This document shows, one piece after another, positions 1 through 11,925 of a DNA stretch of 64,000 bases. The translations under genes and the position numbers were made by a program. Each line of letters begins with the position of its first letter. Within the stretch, counting starts at the first letter, position 1. This DNA is from Pseudolabrys sp. (GTDB taxonomy: Bacteria > Pseudomonadota > Alphaproteobacteria > Rhizobiales > Xanthobacteraceae). The notes beneath the pieces were generated by a model, which saw only the letters and a list, made by a program, of their open reading frames with translations, had not been told where the DNA came from and did not search any database. The stretch covers positions 1 to 64,000 of the forward strand of contig JAURVZ010000023.1 in assembly GCA_030655215.1 (NCBI GenBank), given 5' to 3'.

Positions 1-1793
<1,793 letters not shown>

Positions 1794-1794
1794 G

Positions 1795-3237
1795 ATGGGT
1801 AAGATCACCGGGTTTCTTGAGATTGAACGCCACGACCGCAAGTATGGGCCGGTCGAGGAACGTATCAAAAATTACCGCGAGTTCGTGCTGCCGCTTCCGG
1901 AGAAGGAAGTGCGCGAGCAGGCTGCGCGCTGCATGGACTGCGGCGTGCCGTATTGTCACGGCAGCCAGCTTCTCGCCGGCGTGGCGACCGGCTGCCCGGT
2001 CAACAACCAGATTCCGGACTGGAACGACCTGGTCTATCGCGGCAACTGGGAAGAAGCCGCGCGCAATCTGCACTCGACCAACAATTTTCCGGAATTCACC
2101 GGCCGCGTTTGCCCGGCGCCGTGCGAAGCGTCCTGCACGCTGAACATCGACGACAACCCGGTCACCATCAAGACGATCGAATGCGAGATCGCCGACCGCG
2201 CCATCGCGCAAGGTCTGCGCCCCGACGTCTCTGCGGTGAAGACCGGAAAGAAAGTTGCCGTAATCGGTTCAGGCCCGGCGGGCCTCGCCGCCGCGCAGCA
2301 GCTCGCGCGCGCCGGTCATGACGTGCATGTCTATGAGCGCTGGGCCAAGGCCGGCGGCCTGCTCCGCTACGGCATTCCTGACTTCAAGATGGAAAAGGTC
2401 CACGTTGACCGCCGCGTCACGCAGATGGAAGGCGAAGGCGTCACCTTCCATTACAACGCCGATGTCGGCGTCAATGTCGATATTGCGCAGCTGGTGAAGG
2501 ACCATGACGCCGTGGTGCTGTCCGGCGGCTCCGAGAAGGCGCGCGATCTGCCGATCCCGGGCCGCGAGCTGAAGGGCATTCACTTCGCCATGGATTTCCT
2601 GCCGCAGCAGAACCGCCGCGTCAGCGACGAGCCGCTCGGCAACCGCGAACCGATCCTTGCCACCGGCAAGAAGGTCGTCGTCATCGGCGGCGGCGATACC
2701 GGCTCCGATTGCATCGGCACCTCGATCCGCCAGGGTGCAGTGTCGGTCGCCAATTTCGAAATCATGCCGGAGCCGCCGGCGCTTGAGAACAAGATGCTGA
2801 CCTGGCCGGATTGGCCGCTCAAGTTGCGTACCTCGTCGAGCCATCTCGAAGGCGTCGAGCGCGACTTCGCGGTCGGTACGCAGAGCTTCAGCGGCGAGAA
2901 CGGCCAGGTCACCAAGCTGCATTGCGCGCGGCTCGATGCCAAGTTCAAGCCGGTCCCCGGCACGGAGTTCGAGATCGAAGCCGATCTCGTGCTGCTGGCG
3001 ATGGGCTTCGTGCATCCGCTACACGAAGGCATGGTGAAGTCGCTCAATGTCGCGCTCGACGGGCGCGGCAATGTGCAGGCGGATACGAATTCGTATCTGA
3101 CGTCGGTGCCGAAGGTGTTCACCGCCGGCGACATGCGCCGCGGTCAGTCGCTGGTCGTGTGGGCGATCCGCGAAGGCCGCCAGTGCGCGCACGCGGTCGA
3201 CAAATTCCTGATGGGCAAGACGACCCTGCCGCGCTAG
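1795..3237 (+). CDS. gltD: Glutamate synthase small subunit (NADPH, beta subunit)
   Basis: 480-aa small subunit that passes electrons from NADPH through FAD to GltB. The start ATG at 1795 ([14 protein letters not shown]) lies one base after the gltB stop; an upstream in-frame ATG would sit deep inside gltB. The N-terminal cysteine groups ([11 protein letters not shown], then CPAPCEASC) are the 4Fe-4S ligands. The FAD dinucleotide fold is at [14 protein letters not shown] and the NADPH fold at [14 protein letters not shown]. The C-terminal [16 protein letters not shown] is typical of the family. It converges on the next gene with only 3 bp between stop codons and no visible terminator hairpin. 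Confidence 0.97.
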   Translation: MGKITGFLEIERHDRKYGPVEERIKNYREFVLPLPEKEVREQAARCMDCGVPYCHGSQLLAGVATGCPVNNQIPDWNDLVYRGNWEEAARNLHSTNNFPEFTGRVCPAPCEASCTLNIDDNPVTIKTIECEIADRAIAQGLRPDVSAVKTGKKVAVIGSGPAGLAAAQQLARAGHDVHVYERWAKAGGLLRYGIPDFKMEKVHVDRRVTQMEGEGVTFHYNADVGVNVDIAQLVKDHDAVVLSGGSEKARDLPIPGRELKGIHFAMDFLPQQNRRVSDEPLGNREPILATGKKVVVIGGGDTGSDCIGTSIRQGAVSVANFEIMPEPPALENKMLTWPDWPLKLRTSSSHLEGVERDFAVGTQSFSGENGQVTKLHCARLDAKFKPVPGTEFEIEADLVLLAMGFVHPLHEGMVKSLNVALDGRGNVQADTNSYLTSVPKVFTAGDMRRGQSLVVWAIREGRQCAHAVDKFLMGKTTLPR

Positions 3238-3240
3238 CCG

Positions 3241-4902
3241 CTAGCGAAAGAAGCCGAACGGCCCGCCGTCATTGCGGCGCTGCTGCTGCACCTGTTGCGG
3301 CGGGCGCGGTGGCTCGCGGCGCACGTCCTGACGCGGCGGCGGCGGACGGAATGCCGGTGCCGGCCTTGCCGCCACCGCAGGCGGACGCGCCGGCTGAGCT
3401 GATGCCGGACGGGCAACGGGTTCGGGGCTGATCGCAACCGGTGCGGTCACCGGCACGGGCGGCGGCGGTGCCACAACGGCTGGCGCGACGGCCGCCGTCG
3501 CAGCGGCCGGCGGCGCAGCAGGCGGTGTCGCAGCGACGGGCGGCGCGATCACCGGCGGCGGGGAGCCACGGGGCCACCAGAAATCATCGGCGCGACCGGA
3601 AGGCGCGGCAACCGCGTCACCCTTGACCAGCACGCCAACCGCCTGCGCATCGGCACGGGCGGAGGCAACATTGCCGCCGAGCAGTTCATCCGAGCCGGAC
3701 GATGTCATGGTCAGCGGCACAACGGGACCGGCGAGCGGCCGCGCGGTCGGCTTGCCATCGGCCGGCACCGGACCCATCGGGCCGGACGGCAGGGCGATCG
3801 GCCCGCGATTGCTCATATAGCGGCGGATTTCGCGCTCGACATAATGCGCCAGTTTGCGCGCGCCGAACTTGGTGAAATAGACGCCGTCATTCGAGCGCAG
3901 GCGGCGCATCTGGCCCTCATAGTCGGGACCCATATTGTTGTACTTGCCGCCTTCGTCGACGAAGCCGTCCCAGACATCGATGTAGACGATGCCGGCCTTC
4001 TCGGCGCGGGCGCGGTAGAAGTCGTTGAGATAGACGGCATCGGCGGTCGAGCGCGTGCCGCGGATCGACGGCAGGCCGACCCAGAACACCGGCACGCCTT
4101 TGCTCTTCATGGCGGCGATCGTGTCGTCGATGCGACGCGTATAGATCTTTTCCCACTGGTCGCCGCGGAATTCGAGCGAGCCGCTGCTGCCACGACGACC
4201 GGCCGGCGGTTCGGGCGCTGCGATCGATTGCTCGCTGTCCTCGGGTTCCTTGTTTGCCGTCTGATCTGGCGCGGGAGCAGGCGTGGCCGCAGCGGCGGCC
4301 GGGTCTTTGCTGGCGGCGGCATCAGCCTTTTTATCGGCTTCCTTCGCTGCATCCTTGGCGACGTCGCTCTGCCGCAGGTTCTGCCGGTCGCTGACGCCGA
4401 GCATCATGACGACGTAGTTCGGCTTTTCGTTCGACAAAAGATCGCGGGCGACGTGCCACCAGTCGAGATCGTTCCGGGCGTCGTAGCGGATCAGGCCGGA
4501 ATGGACCTTGTTCTTGCGGACAATGCCGATCTCCGGGGCGTCGCCGAAGGCATCTTCCAGACCGGAGGCCAGCCAGTCGGCCATGCCGTCGCCGAGCACG
4601 ACGACCGAGGTCGTCACGAACTGGTCGGATGATTTGCGCGGCGGCGGCGGCGCCTTGGAGTTGTCTTCCGGCGCGCGCTGCGTCTGATACTGCTGCTGCT
4701 GGTAGTAGTCGCGGTCGTCCTGGCGCCGGTTCGGCTGCCCGCCGAACAGGCCGCCGAAAAAGCCGCCATCATTGCGCGGCGCGCGCTGGCGGCTGAGGAA
4801 CGGGAAATCCTGGGCGTGGACGGCAGCGAGGCTCGCGCATTCGGCAATACCGAGCACGGCGATCATCGCCAAAGACTGCAAAAATCGCGTTTTCCGCGTC
4901 AT
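3241..4902 (-). CDS. Secreted DUF459 / SGNH-like protein with degenerate catalytic residues
   Basis: 553-aa exported protein. Residues 1-30 are a signal peptide ending AAVHA. A Gln/Arg-rich linker follows, then a DUF459 (SGNH/GDSL-like) fold from about 97 to 365, and a long Pro/Ala-rich low-complexity tail (370-553). The fold blocks can be aligned: GDGMADW (104-110), LGVSDRQ (168-174) and SNDGVYFT (337-344). In active SGNH enzymes these places carry Ser in GDS, Asn in GxND and His in DxxH; here they are Gly, Ser and Tyr. About 60 residues of Lys/Ala/Pro-rich insert (180-245) split the domain. The neighbouring lytic transglycosylase suggests an envelope role. Catalysis is doubtful, and binding or scaffolding is possible. 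Confidence 0.85.
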   Translation of the reverse strand: MTRKTRFLQSLAMIAVLGIAECASLAAVHAQDFPFLSRQRAPRNDGGFFGGLFGGQPNRRQDDRDYYQQQQYQTQRAPEDNSKAPPPPRKSSDQFVTTSVVVLGDGMADWLASGLEDAFGDAPEIGIVRKNKVHSGLIRYDARNDLDWWHVARDLLSNEKPNYVVMMLGVSDRQNLRQSDVAKDAAKEADKKADAAASKDPAAAAATPAPAPDQTANKEPEDSEQSIAAPEPPAGRRGSSGSLEFRGDQWEKIYTRRIDDTIAAMKSKGVPVFWVGLPSIRGTRSTADAVYLNDFYRARAEKAGIVYIDVWDGFVDEGGKYNNMGPDYEGQMRRLRSNDGVYFTKFGARKLAHYVEREIRRYMSNRGPIALPSGPMGPVPADGKPTARPLAGPVVPLTMTSSGSDELLGGNVASARADAQAVGVLVKGDAVAAPSGRADDFWWPRGSPPPVIAPPVAATPPAAPPAAATAAVAPAVVAPPPPVPVTAPVAISPEPVARPASAQPARPPAVAARPAPAFRPPPPRQDVRREPPRPPQQVQQQRRNDGGPFGFFR

Positions 4903-4994
4903 GCCGCTATTCAGGTCCGAATTAATGGCGTTCCGGAAGCATGGACCAATAGCCAGCCAAAAATGTCAACTCGAAGGTCGGGCCTTGGTTAGCC

Positions 4995-6320
4995 CTACCT
5001 CCGGCGTAGATGGTCCAGCATCGCCGCCGAGGCAAAGCCGTCCGGAACCTGGCCGATCCTGCTCTGGAAATCGCGCAAGGCGTCACGGGTTTTCAGGCCG
5101 AGGCGGCCGTCCGGCTCGCCGATGTCGAAGCCGTGGCGATCGAGCAGCTGCTGGAGTTCCAGCCTCTCGGCCCGGGTCAGCACCCGCTCGTAGCGCGGCC
5201 ATTCCTGTGCAAACGGCGCGCCGCCGCGCAGCCGGTCAGCCAGGTGGCCGATGGCCAAGGCATACGCTTCAGCCGGGTTGTATTTCATGATCGCCCTGAA
5301 GTTCGACAGCATCAGGAAGCCCGGCCCCTGCACGCCGGCGGGCACCAGCATGAAGGCTTGGTCGCCGGGCCGGGGGAACGGCCGCCCATCCGGACGGGTG
5401 ATGCCCTGACGCTCCCAATCGGCGACGGTCATGACACGGTGCTGGTCGGCGAGCCGGAAATCGAAACTGGCCGGGATGACGACTTCGTAGCCCCAGCTCT
5501 GGCCAGTGGCCCAGCCGGACTTTTTGAGATTGTTGGCGGTCGAGGCGATCAGATCGGGCATCGAGTCGACGACGTTGCGATGACCATCACCATCACCATC
5601 GACGGCGTAGCGCTTGAACGCCGTCGGCATGAACTGGGTCGGGCCAAAGGCGCCGGCCCAGGAGCCAATCAGCTTCTCGACGCGGACGTCGCCGCGATTG
5701 ACGATATCGAGCGCGGCGATGAACTCGTCGCGGAAATACCGCTGGCGCCGGCCGACGCAAGCCAAGGTCGCTGTCGAGCGCAGCACCGGGCGGTCGCCGC
5801 CAATCGTGCTGTAATTGGTCTCAACGCCCCAGATGGCGGCGATGATGTGGCGGTCGACGCCATAGGCGCGCTCGGCGGCATCGAAGGTGCTGCGATACTT
5901 GGCCAGCATCTCGCGGCCATTGGCGACGCGCTTGTCGTTGACCAGAACGTCGAGATAGTCCCAAACCGCTTTCGTGAATTCCGGCTGGCTGTCCATCAGG
6001 TCCATGATCCGCAGATCCGGCGACAGATGGGCGGTCAGGCTCTGATATTTCATCCGCGACAGGCCATGGCGCGCCGCCATCGGATAAAGCCCGTCGAGGC
6101 ATTGCTGGAAATTACTAGCGGACTGGCGGATGGCCGAGGCGGTCATTTGCGGATGGCCGGACGCGCCATCCTCGCCGCTCCACTCGCGCGGGCCCGGCCG
6201 GTCGCCGGTCGCAGCATTCGGGATCGTGCCAGTGCGGTCGCCATTGTCTTGCGCAAACGCGCCGGCCCCGGCCGCAGCGAGCAGCAAGGTTGCAATCAGG
6301 ATGGGTTTCGACGCTCGCAT
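4995..6320 (-). CDS. Lytic murein transglycosylase (MltB-like) with peptidoglycan-binding domain
   Basis: 441-aa periplasmic enzyme that cleaves the MurNAc-GlcNAc bond of peptidoglycan to leave 1,6-anhydro ends. Residues 1-23 are a signal peptide ending AGAFAQ. The SLT2/MltB domain spans about 65-350. The catalytic Glu is E167 in AIWGVETNYS, and the substrate-groove motif FGPTQFMPT follows. Residues 375-440 form a PG_binding_1 domain (LQQLLDRHGFDIGEPDG). There is no lipobox, so it is probably soluble in the periplasm. It lies upstream of the DUF459 gene on the same strand with a 92-bp gap, and diverges from galU. The family assignment is firm; its exact place in cell-wall growth is not shown. 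Confidence 0.93.
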   Translation of the reverse strand: MRASKPILIATLLLAAAGAGAFAQDNGDRTGTIPNAATGDRPGPREWSGEDGASGHPQMTASAIRQSASNFQQCLDGLYPMAARHGLSRMKYQSLTAHLSPDLRIMDLMDSQPEFTKAVWDYLDVLVNDKRVANGREMLAKYRSTFDAAERAYGVDRHIIAAIWGVETNYSTIGGDRPVLRSTATLACVGRRQRYFRDEFIAALDIVNRGDVRVEKLIGSWAGAFGPTQFMPTAFKRYAVDGDGDGHRNVVDSMPDLIASTANNLKKSGWATGQSWGYEVVIPASFDFRLADQHRVMTVADWERQGITRPDGRPFPRPGDQAFMLVPAGVQGPGFLMLSNFRAIMKYNPAEAYALAIGHLADRLRGGAPFAQEWPRYERVLTRAERLELQQLLDRHGFDIGEPDGRLGLKTRDALRDFQSRIGQVPDGFASAAMLDHLRRR

Positions 6321-6509
6321 GATACCGTCCGCCGTGTGACAATTCCCCGATGACTATGGGTGCAGCGTTTAGGTTTCCGTGACGTTAATAGTCTTGGATT
6401 AACCACCATACCAGCCGCATTCTGGTCCCAATGTGGACCTTTCCTGCCCGCCTATGCTTGTAGTTCCAATCCGGCGTTATCTCCGCCCCGTAGAAGGCCT
6501 TTCCGCCCC

Positions 6510-7391
6510 ATGAGCCGTATCCGTAAAGCCATCTTTCCCGTCGCCGGCCTTGGCACACGCTTTCTGCCCGCCACCAAGGCGATGCCGAAGGAAATGCAGA
6601 CCGTGGTCGACCGCCCGCTGATCCAGCTTGTGGTCGATGAGGCGCGGCAGGCCGGCATCGAACACTGCATTTTTGTCACCGGGCGCAACAAGGGCGTGAT
6701 CGAGGACCATTTCGACCGTCAGTTCGAACTTGAAGTGACTTTGGTCGAGCGCGGCAAGAAGGCCGACCTCAAGCTGCTGGAGACCGACCTGCCCGGCGCT
6801 GGCGACACCAGTTTCACCCGTCAGCAGTCACCGCTCGGCCTCGGCCACGCTGTTTGGTGCGCGCGCGACCTGGTCGGCAACGAGCCTTTCGCCGTCATCC
6901 TGCCCGACGTGCTGGTGAAAAATCCGCGCGGTTGCCTGGCGCAGATGATTGACGCCGCTATCGACCTCGATGCCAACGCCAATATCGTCGCGGTCGAGGA
7001 AGTGCCAATGGATCGCGTCCACATGTACGGCATCGTTGGCGTCGGCAAACAGAAGGGCAAGGCTTTCGAGATTACGCAAATGGTCGAAAAGCCGAAGCAG
7101 TCTGAAGCGCCATCCAATCTCTCGATCACCGGCCGCTATATCCTGCAGCCGGAAATCTTCGACATTCTCGGCAAGCAGGCCGCCGGCGCCGGCGGCGAAA
7201 TCCAGCTGACCGACGCTATGCTGGAACTGGCCAAGACGCAGCCGTTCTACAGCTTCGAGTTCGAAGGCCGCAGCTATGACTGCGGATCGAAGATCGGCTT
7301 CCTCAGTGCCAACGTGGCCTATGGGCTTGATCGCCCTGATCTGGCGGTGGAACTGCGCAAGGAAATTGAACAGCTGTTGGCTGCCAAATAA
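6510..7391 (+). CDS. galU: UTP--glucose-1-phosphate uridylyltransferase
   Basis: 293-aa cytoplasmic nucleotidyltransferase that makes UDP-glucose for envelope polysaccharides. The start ATG at 6510 gives MSRIRKAIFPVAGLGT, the standard family N-terminus. An upstream in-frame ATG at 6360 would add 50 residues unlike the family. The nucleotide-binding loop is FPVAGLGTRFLPATK, followed by KEMQTVVDRPLIQ. Other family marks are LGLGHAVWCARDLVG, VEKPKQSEAPSNL and ELAKTQPFYSFEFEG. Length matches GalU. It stands alone between the divergent lytic transglycosylase and the downstream chemotaxis receptor. Confidence 0.96.
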   Translation: MSRIRKAIFPVAGLGTRFLPATKAMPKEMQTVVDRPLIQLVVDEARQAGIEHCIFVTGRNKGVIEDHFDRQFELEVTLVERGKKADLKLLETDLPGAGDTSFTRQQSPLGLGHAVWCARDLVGNEPFAVILPDVLVKNPRGCLAQMIDAAIDLDANANIVAVEEVPMDRVHMYGIVGVGKQKGKAFEITQMVEKPKQSEAPSNLSITGRYILQPEIFDILGKQAAGAGGEIQLTDAMLELAKTQPFYSFEFEGRSYDCGSKIGFLSANVAYGLDRPDLAVELRKEIEQLLAAK

Positions 7392-7474
7392 TCCGGCTAA
7401 AGCTTACGGCGCATCGTTAACGTTGCAGGAACACTGCGCGACTACCTTGGCGGCTCATTCGAGGCCGCCAGGCA

Positions 7475-8950
7475 ATGTCGAAATTACTGTATTCCGTCAC
7501 CGTCAAACGGGCAGCGATGCTACTTGCGCTGACCGGCGCTGCGTCGTTCATCCTGCTATTTGGCGTGCTCACGGTTTTCACACCGCGCCTGGCAAGCGAC
7601 GCGCTCCATGCGATGTCCGCGCCATCGGTGACGGCGCTGGCCGCGGCGATGCTGGCCTTGCTGGCAATAGGCATTGCCGCGACCGTCATTGCTCAACATC
7701 AAAGCCGTGAAGTGACGCAGGTGCGAACCGCCTTTGACGGCATGACGCAGGGCCTGTGCATGTACGACGCGAACGAGCGGCTGATCGTTTGCAACACACA
7801 GTTCATCGAGATGTACGACCTCGATCCGGCGGAAGTGACGCCGGGCACGACGCTCATCGAGGTGCTGCAAAGGCGGGTTGCCAGAGGCAGCTTCGCGCTC
7901 GATCCGCATCAATACCGCAAGGATTTCCTCGAGGCTTACAGAGAAGGCCGGACCACGATTGTCGAGGTGAAGTCGACACGCGGCCGCATCATTCTCATTA
8001 CCAATCATCCGATCAAAGGCGGCGGCTGGATCACCACGCACGAGAACATCACAGAGCGGCGCAAATCCGAACAGCAGCGCATCGCCATGCTGCAACAGGA
8101 AGAACGCCGAACCATCGTCGAGAATGCGATTTCCGGATTCCGCACCTGCTCGGAAGGCCTTTTGAAAACCGCCACCGACAGCGCGGTGGAAATGCGCGCG
8201 ACGGCCGCCAGCCTGTTCAACGCCTCCGGCCACACATCGCGCCGCGCCGAGAACGCCATGGAGGTCTCGAACCAGGCTTCGAGCAATGTCGACATTGCGG
8301 CATCGGCGGCGGACGAACTGTCGATCTCGATCGGCGAGATCAGTCAGCGGCTGAACCAGGCCACAGACGTCATGCGCGTCGCGCTCGGTGAAGTGCATGC
8401 GACCAATGAGGACATTAACGGGCTGGCGCAGGCGGCACAGAAGATCGGCAACGTTATCAAGCTGATCCGCACCATTGCCGGCCAGACCAACCTGCTCGCC
8501 CTTAACGCCACCATCGAAGCGGCGCGCGCCGGTGAAGCCGGCCGTGGCTTTGCCGTTGTTGCCGCCGAGGTGAAAGCGCTCGCGGTGCAAACCGCACAGG
8601 CGACCGAGGAAATATCGACGCAGATCATGGAGGTGCAGGGTTCGACCGGCAAGGCGGTCAACGCGATCGGCCGCATCGCGCACCGCATGGGCGAGATCAA
8701 CAATTACACCGCCTCTGTCGCCGGCGCGATCCAGCAGCAGGCCGGGGCAACAGCTGAGATTTCGCAAAGCGTCGCCAGCGCCGCCGACGGCGCCAAGATG
8801 ATTGTCACCGTGCTTGGCGAAGTCGCCGAAGCGACGGTCGAGACGCAAGAGTCAGCGCAGATCGTGCTGACGGCGTCGAAATCAGTCGAGGAAGTTGCGG
8901 CCCGGTTGCGCAGCGAAGTCGAAGGCTTCCTGACCAAGGTCGCGGTGTAG
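7475..8950 (+). CDS. Methyl-accepting chemotaxis protein with cytoplasmic PAS domain
   Basis: 491-aa receptor. Two hydrophobic segments (about 12-34 and 50-70) are separated by only about 15 residues, so there is no sizeable periplasmic sensor. A PAS-like domain (about 80-190, [20 protein letters not shown]) follows, then the long helical signalling domain with the conserved hairpin tip [20 protein letters not shown] near residue 340. I see no HAMP domain between membrane and PAS. This layout points to sensing of a cytoplasmic or redox signal, with output to CheA/CheW. No other chemotaxis genes are nearby. The call is firm; the ligand is unknown. Confidence 0.93.
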   Translation: MSKLLYSVTVKRAAMLLALTGAASFILLFGVLTVFTPRLASDALHAMSAPSVTALAAAMLALLAIGIAATVIAQHQSREVTQVRTAFDGMTQGLCMYDANERLIVCNTQFIEMYDLDPAEVTPGTTLIEVLQRRVARGSFALDPHQYRKDFLEAYREGRTTIVEVKSTRGRIILITNHPIKGGGWITTHENITERRKSEQQRIAMLQQEERRTIVENAISGFRTCSEGLLKTATDSAVEMRATAASLFNASGHTSRRAENAMEVSNQASSNVDIAASAADELSISIGEISQRLNQATDVMRVALGEVHATNEDINGLAQAAQKIGNVIKLIRTIAGQTNLLALNATIEAARAGEAGRGFAVVAAEVKALAVQTAQATEEISTQIMEVQGSTGKAVNAIGRIAHRMGEINNYTASVAGAIQQQAGATAEISQSVASAADGAKMIVTVLGEVAEATVETQESAQIVLTASKSVEEVAARLRSEVEGFLTKVAV

Positions 8951-8965
8951 CCCCCGGTTGCGGAG

Positions 8966-10699
8966 CTACTGCTGAAACCGCAGACCCAGCATGAAGATGC
9001 TGGCTGAGTAATTATTGCTGGTGACATTCGAGCGCAGCCAGTCTTGGCGAACTTCGCCCTTGAGCTGCGTGGTGCGGTTGAGCTTGTAAGTCAGGCCGAG
9101 GCCCGCCGAAAAGCGCTTGTCTTCGCGATCTGCCGTGGTGCTGCCCGGCACCGAGACGACGCAATCGCAAATGACCACTGTTGTGCCCGCAGTGCTGGTG
9201 CCCTTGTAGCTGTCAAAGCCGGCGCCGAACTTGACGCTGCCGATCAGCCAGCGGCGGAACGAATGATCGATTTGCAAGCCGACATCGCGCGAGAACACGC
9301 CCGAGACACCGGGGACGGTTGATTCGCCGATGACCGATGCCGCTGTCAGCTTGACGGTGGTCAGCGAATTGGCGGTCCACACCAGCGAAGCATTGCCGAT
9401 CAGGCCGCTAAGCTGCGACAGACGCGGGTCGTCGTAGTTGCGCTTGGTGTAGCCGACGGCGACTTCGCCGGTCAGCAGCCGCGACAATTCAAAGGTTGAG
9501 CCGACCAGGCCGGTGACGCCCTTGGAATCGCGGCGATAGCCGGACGAGTCAGCGGCAAGGTCGTGCTTGCGCGTATCGACGCCGCCTTCAACGAAAGGCG
9601 TGACGCCCGGCGTCAGCTCATAGCCGCCGCGCAGCTTGAGGCCGTACTGATTGTAATTGCGATCATCATTGCTCGACGTCGAGCCATCGGTCAGCTTCGA
9701 CGCCTGATAGGCGGTGCGTTCGGCATCACCCTTGAGCGACACATCGAAGCGGCTGAATTTCTGCCCGAGGCCTACGCCACCGCCGAAGGTCGTATAGATC
9801 GGCAGCTTGGCGAGACCGGCCTGCAAGTTCGGACTGCCCGGATTGTCGGTGCCGACCAGCACACGGCCATCGAGATCGATACGCGTGTCGCGCGTGACAT
9901 CAATGCGGCCATCGAGCCTGCCATTCACACTGGGGCGGCTGAGCGTCGGCGACGTGTCGGGGCTGTAGCCGGTATAGCTGCCGCGCAGCTCGCCCTTCAA
10001 TTCATGCCGCGACCAGTTCGACTGCGCGCGAATTTCCGGAATGACCGAATAGAACGACGCACCTTTGGCAGCGCTGACGCGCGACGGATTGGTGTCGTAG
10101 CCGGCAATGATGTCGACTGCGGGATACAGCAGGAAGCTGCCGGCCCGCAAGCCAATGGCCGCGTAAGGATCTTCGGGCTCCTCATGCGCCTTGCGCTTTG
10201 GCGGCGGCTTGCGGATCGGCCCGATCTCGACCGGCGGCGCGCCGGGCGCCTGCGCATTGGCGGCTGTTGCGGCCGATGGAAACGGCTTCTGATAGGGCGA
10301 GATCGCCGGCACGACCGGTGCGTCCGGCGTGGTCGTCGATGCCGCGCTGCCGGTTTGCGGCTTCGGTTTCGGTTTCGCGCCGGCTGCGGCTTTTGCCCTC
10401 GCCCGGTTCTTGTTGCTTGAGTCGAAGCCGGTGTTGCCGGCGGCCGAGGGCGACGTCGTGAAGGCGGTCGGCGGACCCAGTTGCGCCAGCTCAGGCCGGC
10501 TGAATTGCTGAAAGCGCGGCGGCGTGCGCGAATTGGTTTGCAGCTTCGGCGTCAGCGGATCTGGATAATCCGGCGGCACGATTTGCGCCAAGGCGGCATG
10601 GCATCCGATTGCGAGCGCGCAAGCAGCCGTCATCAAGCCCGCGCCATGACGCGCGGCGCGAGACAATTCCGGCAGACTTGGGCGCAACGGGCGCAGCAC
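8966..10699 (-). CDS. Outer-membrane beta-barrel protein (BBP2-like)
   Basis: 577-aa outer-membrane protein. An N-terminal export signal runs to about residue 38 (CHAALAQ). A disordered Pro/Lys/Ala-rich region follows (about 40-175), including an alternating Lys-Pro run. From about 180 to the end there are many alternating amphipathic strands (VDIIAGYDTNPSR, FVEGGVDTRKHDL, GEVAVGYTKRNYDD), and the last strand reads SASIFMLGLRFQQ. NPSR after a GYDTN strand is typical of BBP2-type barrels. Function is not known; related proteins are often linked to exopolysaccharide secretion or surface structure. It may be the last gene of a minus-strand series, 146 bp after hemH. Confidence 0.8.
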   Translation of the reverse strand: MLRPLRPSLPELSRAARHGAGLMTAACALAIGCHAALAQIVPPDYPDPLTPKLQTNSRTPPRFQQFSRPELAQLGPPTAFTTSPSAAGNTGFDSSNKNRARAKAAAGAKPKPKPQTGSAASTTTPDAPVVPAISPYQKPFPSAATAANAQAPGAPPVEIGPIRKPPPKRKAHEEPEDPYAAIGLRAGSFLLYPAVDIIAGYDTNPSRVSAAKGASFYSVIPEIRAQSNWSRHELKGELRGSYTGYSPDTSPTLSRPSVNGRLDGRIDVTRDTRIDLDGRVLVGTDNPGSPNLQAGLAKLPIYTTFGGGVGLGQKFSRFDVSLKGDAERTAYQASKLTDGSTSSNDDRNYNQYGLKLRGGYELTPGVTPFVEGGVDTRKHDLAADSSGYRRDSKGVTGLVGSTFELSRLLTGEVAVGYTKRNYDDPRLSQLSGLIGNASLVWTANSLTTVKLTAASVIGESTVPGVSGVFSRDVGLQIDHSFRRWLIGSVKFGAGFDSYKGTSTAGTTVVICDCVVSVPGSTTADREDKRFSAGLGLTYKLNRTTQLKGEVRQDWLRSNVTSNNYSASIFMLGLRFQQ

Positions 10700-10845
10700 T
10701 CTTGGTCCTTCGCCTCCTTTTGCCGATGCGGACGTGAGCCAAGGCGAGCGAAATGGCGCACGGCCCGCGGAACCGGCGGGAAGTGGTTAACGGACGTTAA
10801 AGGGCTATGGTTAATGAGGTGTTGATGCCGGGCGAATGAAAGCCG

Positions 10846-11883
10846 TCAGACCCAGCCTTGAAGTTCCCGCGCAAGCACGTCGCGGATGACGCCGATACCG
10901 CCCGGGCTGTCATTGAGGCAGGGAATAGCCGCGAAGTTCTCGCCGCCGGCGTGGCGGAAGATCTCGGCATTTTCCATGGCGATTTCCTCGAGCGTCTCAA
11001 GGCAATCCGACGAGAAGCCCGGCGTGATGATGGCGAGGTTCTTCACGCCGCTTTTGGCCAAGGCCTCGACCGTCTTGTCGGTATAGGGCTTGAGCCATTC
11101 AGTCGGACCGAAGCGCGACTGGAAGGTGAGCATCAGTTGCTTGTCGTCCATCTTGAGGCGATCGCGCAGCAGCCGCGCCGTGACATGACATTGGCAATAA
11201 TACGGATCTCCCTTCTCCAGATATTCCTGCGGCATGCCGTGGAACGAGGCGAGGATGACATCCGGCTTGAAGGTGAGCTTGGCGAGGCTTTCCTCAATCG
11301 AATTGGCGAGCGCTTCGATATAGACCGGATAGTCATAATAAGCCGGCGCGATGCGCAAAGCCGGTTGCCAGCGCATCGTGCCGAGCGCCTCGAAAGCCTT
11401 GTCGGCAACGGTCGCCGTCGTTGCTGCGGCATATTGCGGATAGAGCGGCACGACGAGGATGCGGTCGCAGCCGGCTTTCTGCATGGCATCGAGACGCGAC
11501 GGCATCGACGGATTGCCGTAGCGCATCGCCCAGTCGACCATCAGGCGCGGATCGCTCGCCAGTTCAGTGCTGATCTTGTCCGACTGCGCGCGGGTGATGG
11601 TCTTGAGATAGGACTCGTTGAGCGTCTTGTTCCAGATCTTGTCGTAGTCGCGGCCTTTGCGGCTCGGACGGATCGTGAGAATGACGAGATTGAGGATCAG
11701 CCACCACAGCACGCGGTTGGTTTCGATGACGCGGCGGTCCGACAGGAATTCCTTGAGGTAGCGCCGCATCGACCAGTAATCGGTGGCGTCCGGCGTGCCG
11801 AGATTGACCAGCAGGATGCCGATGCGCCGCGGCGGCAGCTTCGGGTGGTCGGGCGGCAAATGGGTCGTGTCGCGCGTGTTCAT
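10846..11883 (-). CDS. hemH: Ferrochelatase
   Basis: 345-aa enzyme that inserts Fe2+ into protoporphyrin IX, the last step of heme synthesis. The catalytic His is H215 in LASFHGMPQEYL and the acidic partner is E296 in SSDCLETLEEIA. The N-terminus IGILLVNLGTPDA and the block RYGNPSMPSRLDAM are also family motifs. Length is normal. Residues 58-75 form a hydrophobic helix. It lies 42 bp downstream of the PaaK-like ligase on the same strand. No other heme genes are in the window, so co-transcription with its neighbours is only positional. Confidence 0.96.
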   Translation of the reverse strand: MNTRDTTHLPPDHPKLPPRRIGILLVNLGTPDATDYWSMRRYLKEFLSDRRVIETNRVLWWLILNLVILTIRPSRKGRDYDKIWNKTLNESYLKTITRAQSDKISTELASDPRLMVDWAMRYGNPSMPSRLDAMQKAGCDRILVVPLYPQYAAATTATVADKAFEALGTMRWQPALRIAPAYYDYPVYIEALANSIEESLAKLTFKPDVILASFHGMPQEYLEKGDPYYCQCHVTARLLRDRLKMDDKQLMLTFQSRFGPTEWLKPYTDKTVEALAKSGVKNLAIITPGFSSDCLETLEEIAMENAEIFRHAGGENFAAIPCLNDSPGGIGVIRDVLARELQGWV

Positions 11884-11925
11884 CAGCGCTATCAGCGGTA
11901 AAGAGCTGCCCGGGTCAAGGGCGCC

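Noticed and set aside
10350-10390. Short tandem GGTTTC repeat
   Set aside because: It encodes the alternating Lys-Pro linker of the outer-membrane protein and is not an independent repeat element.
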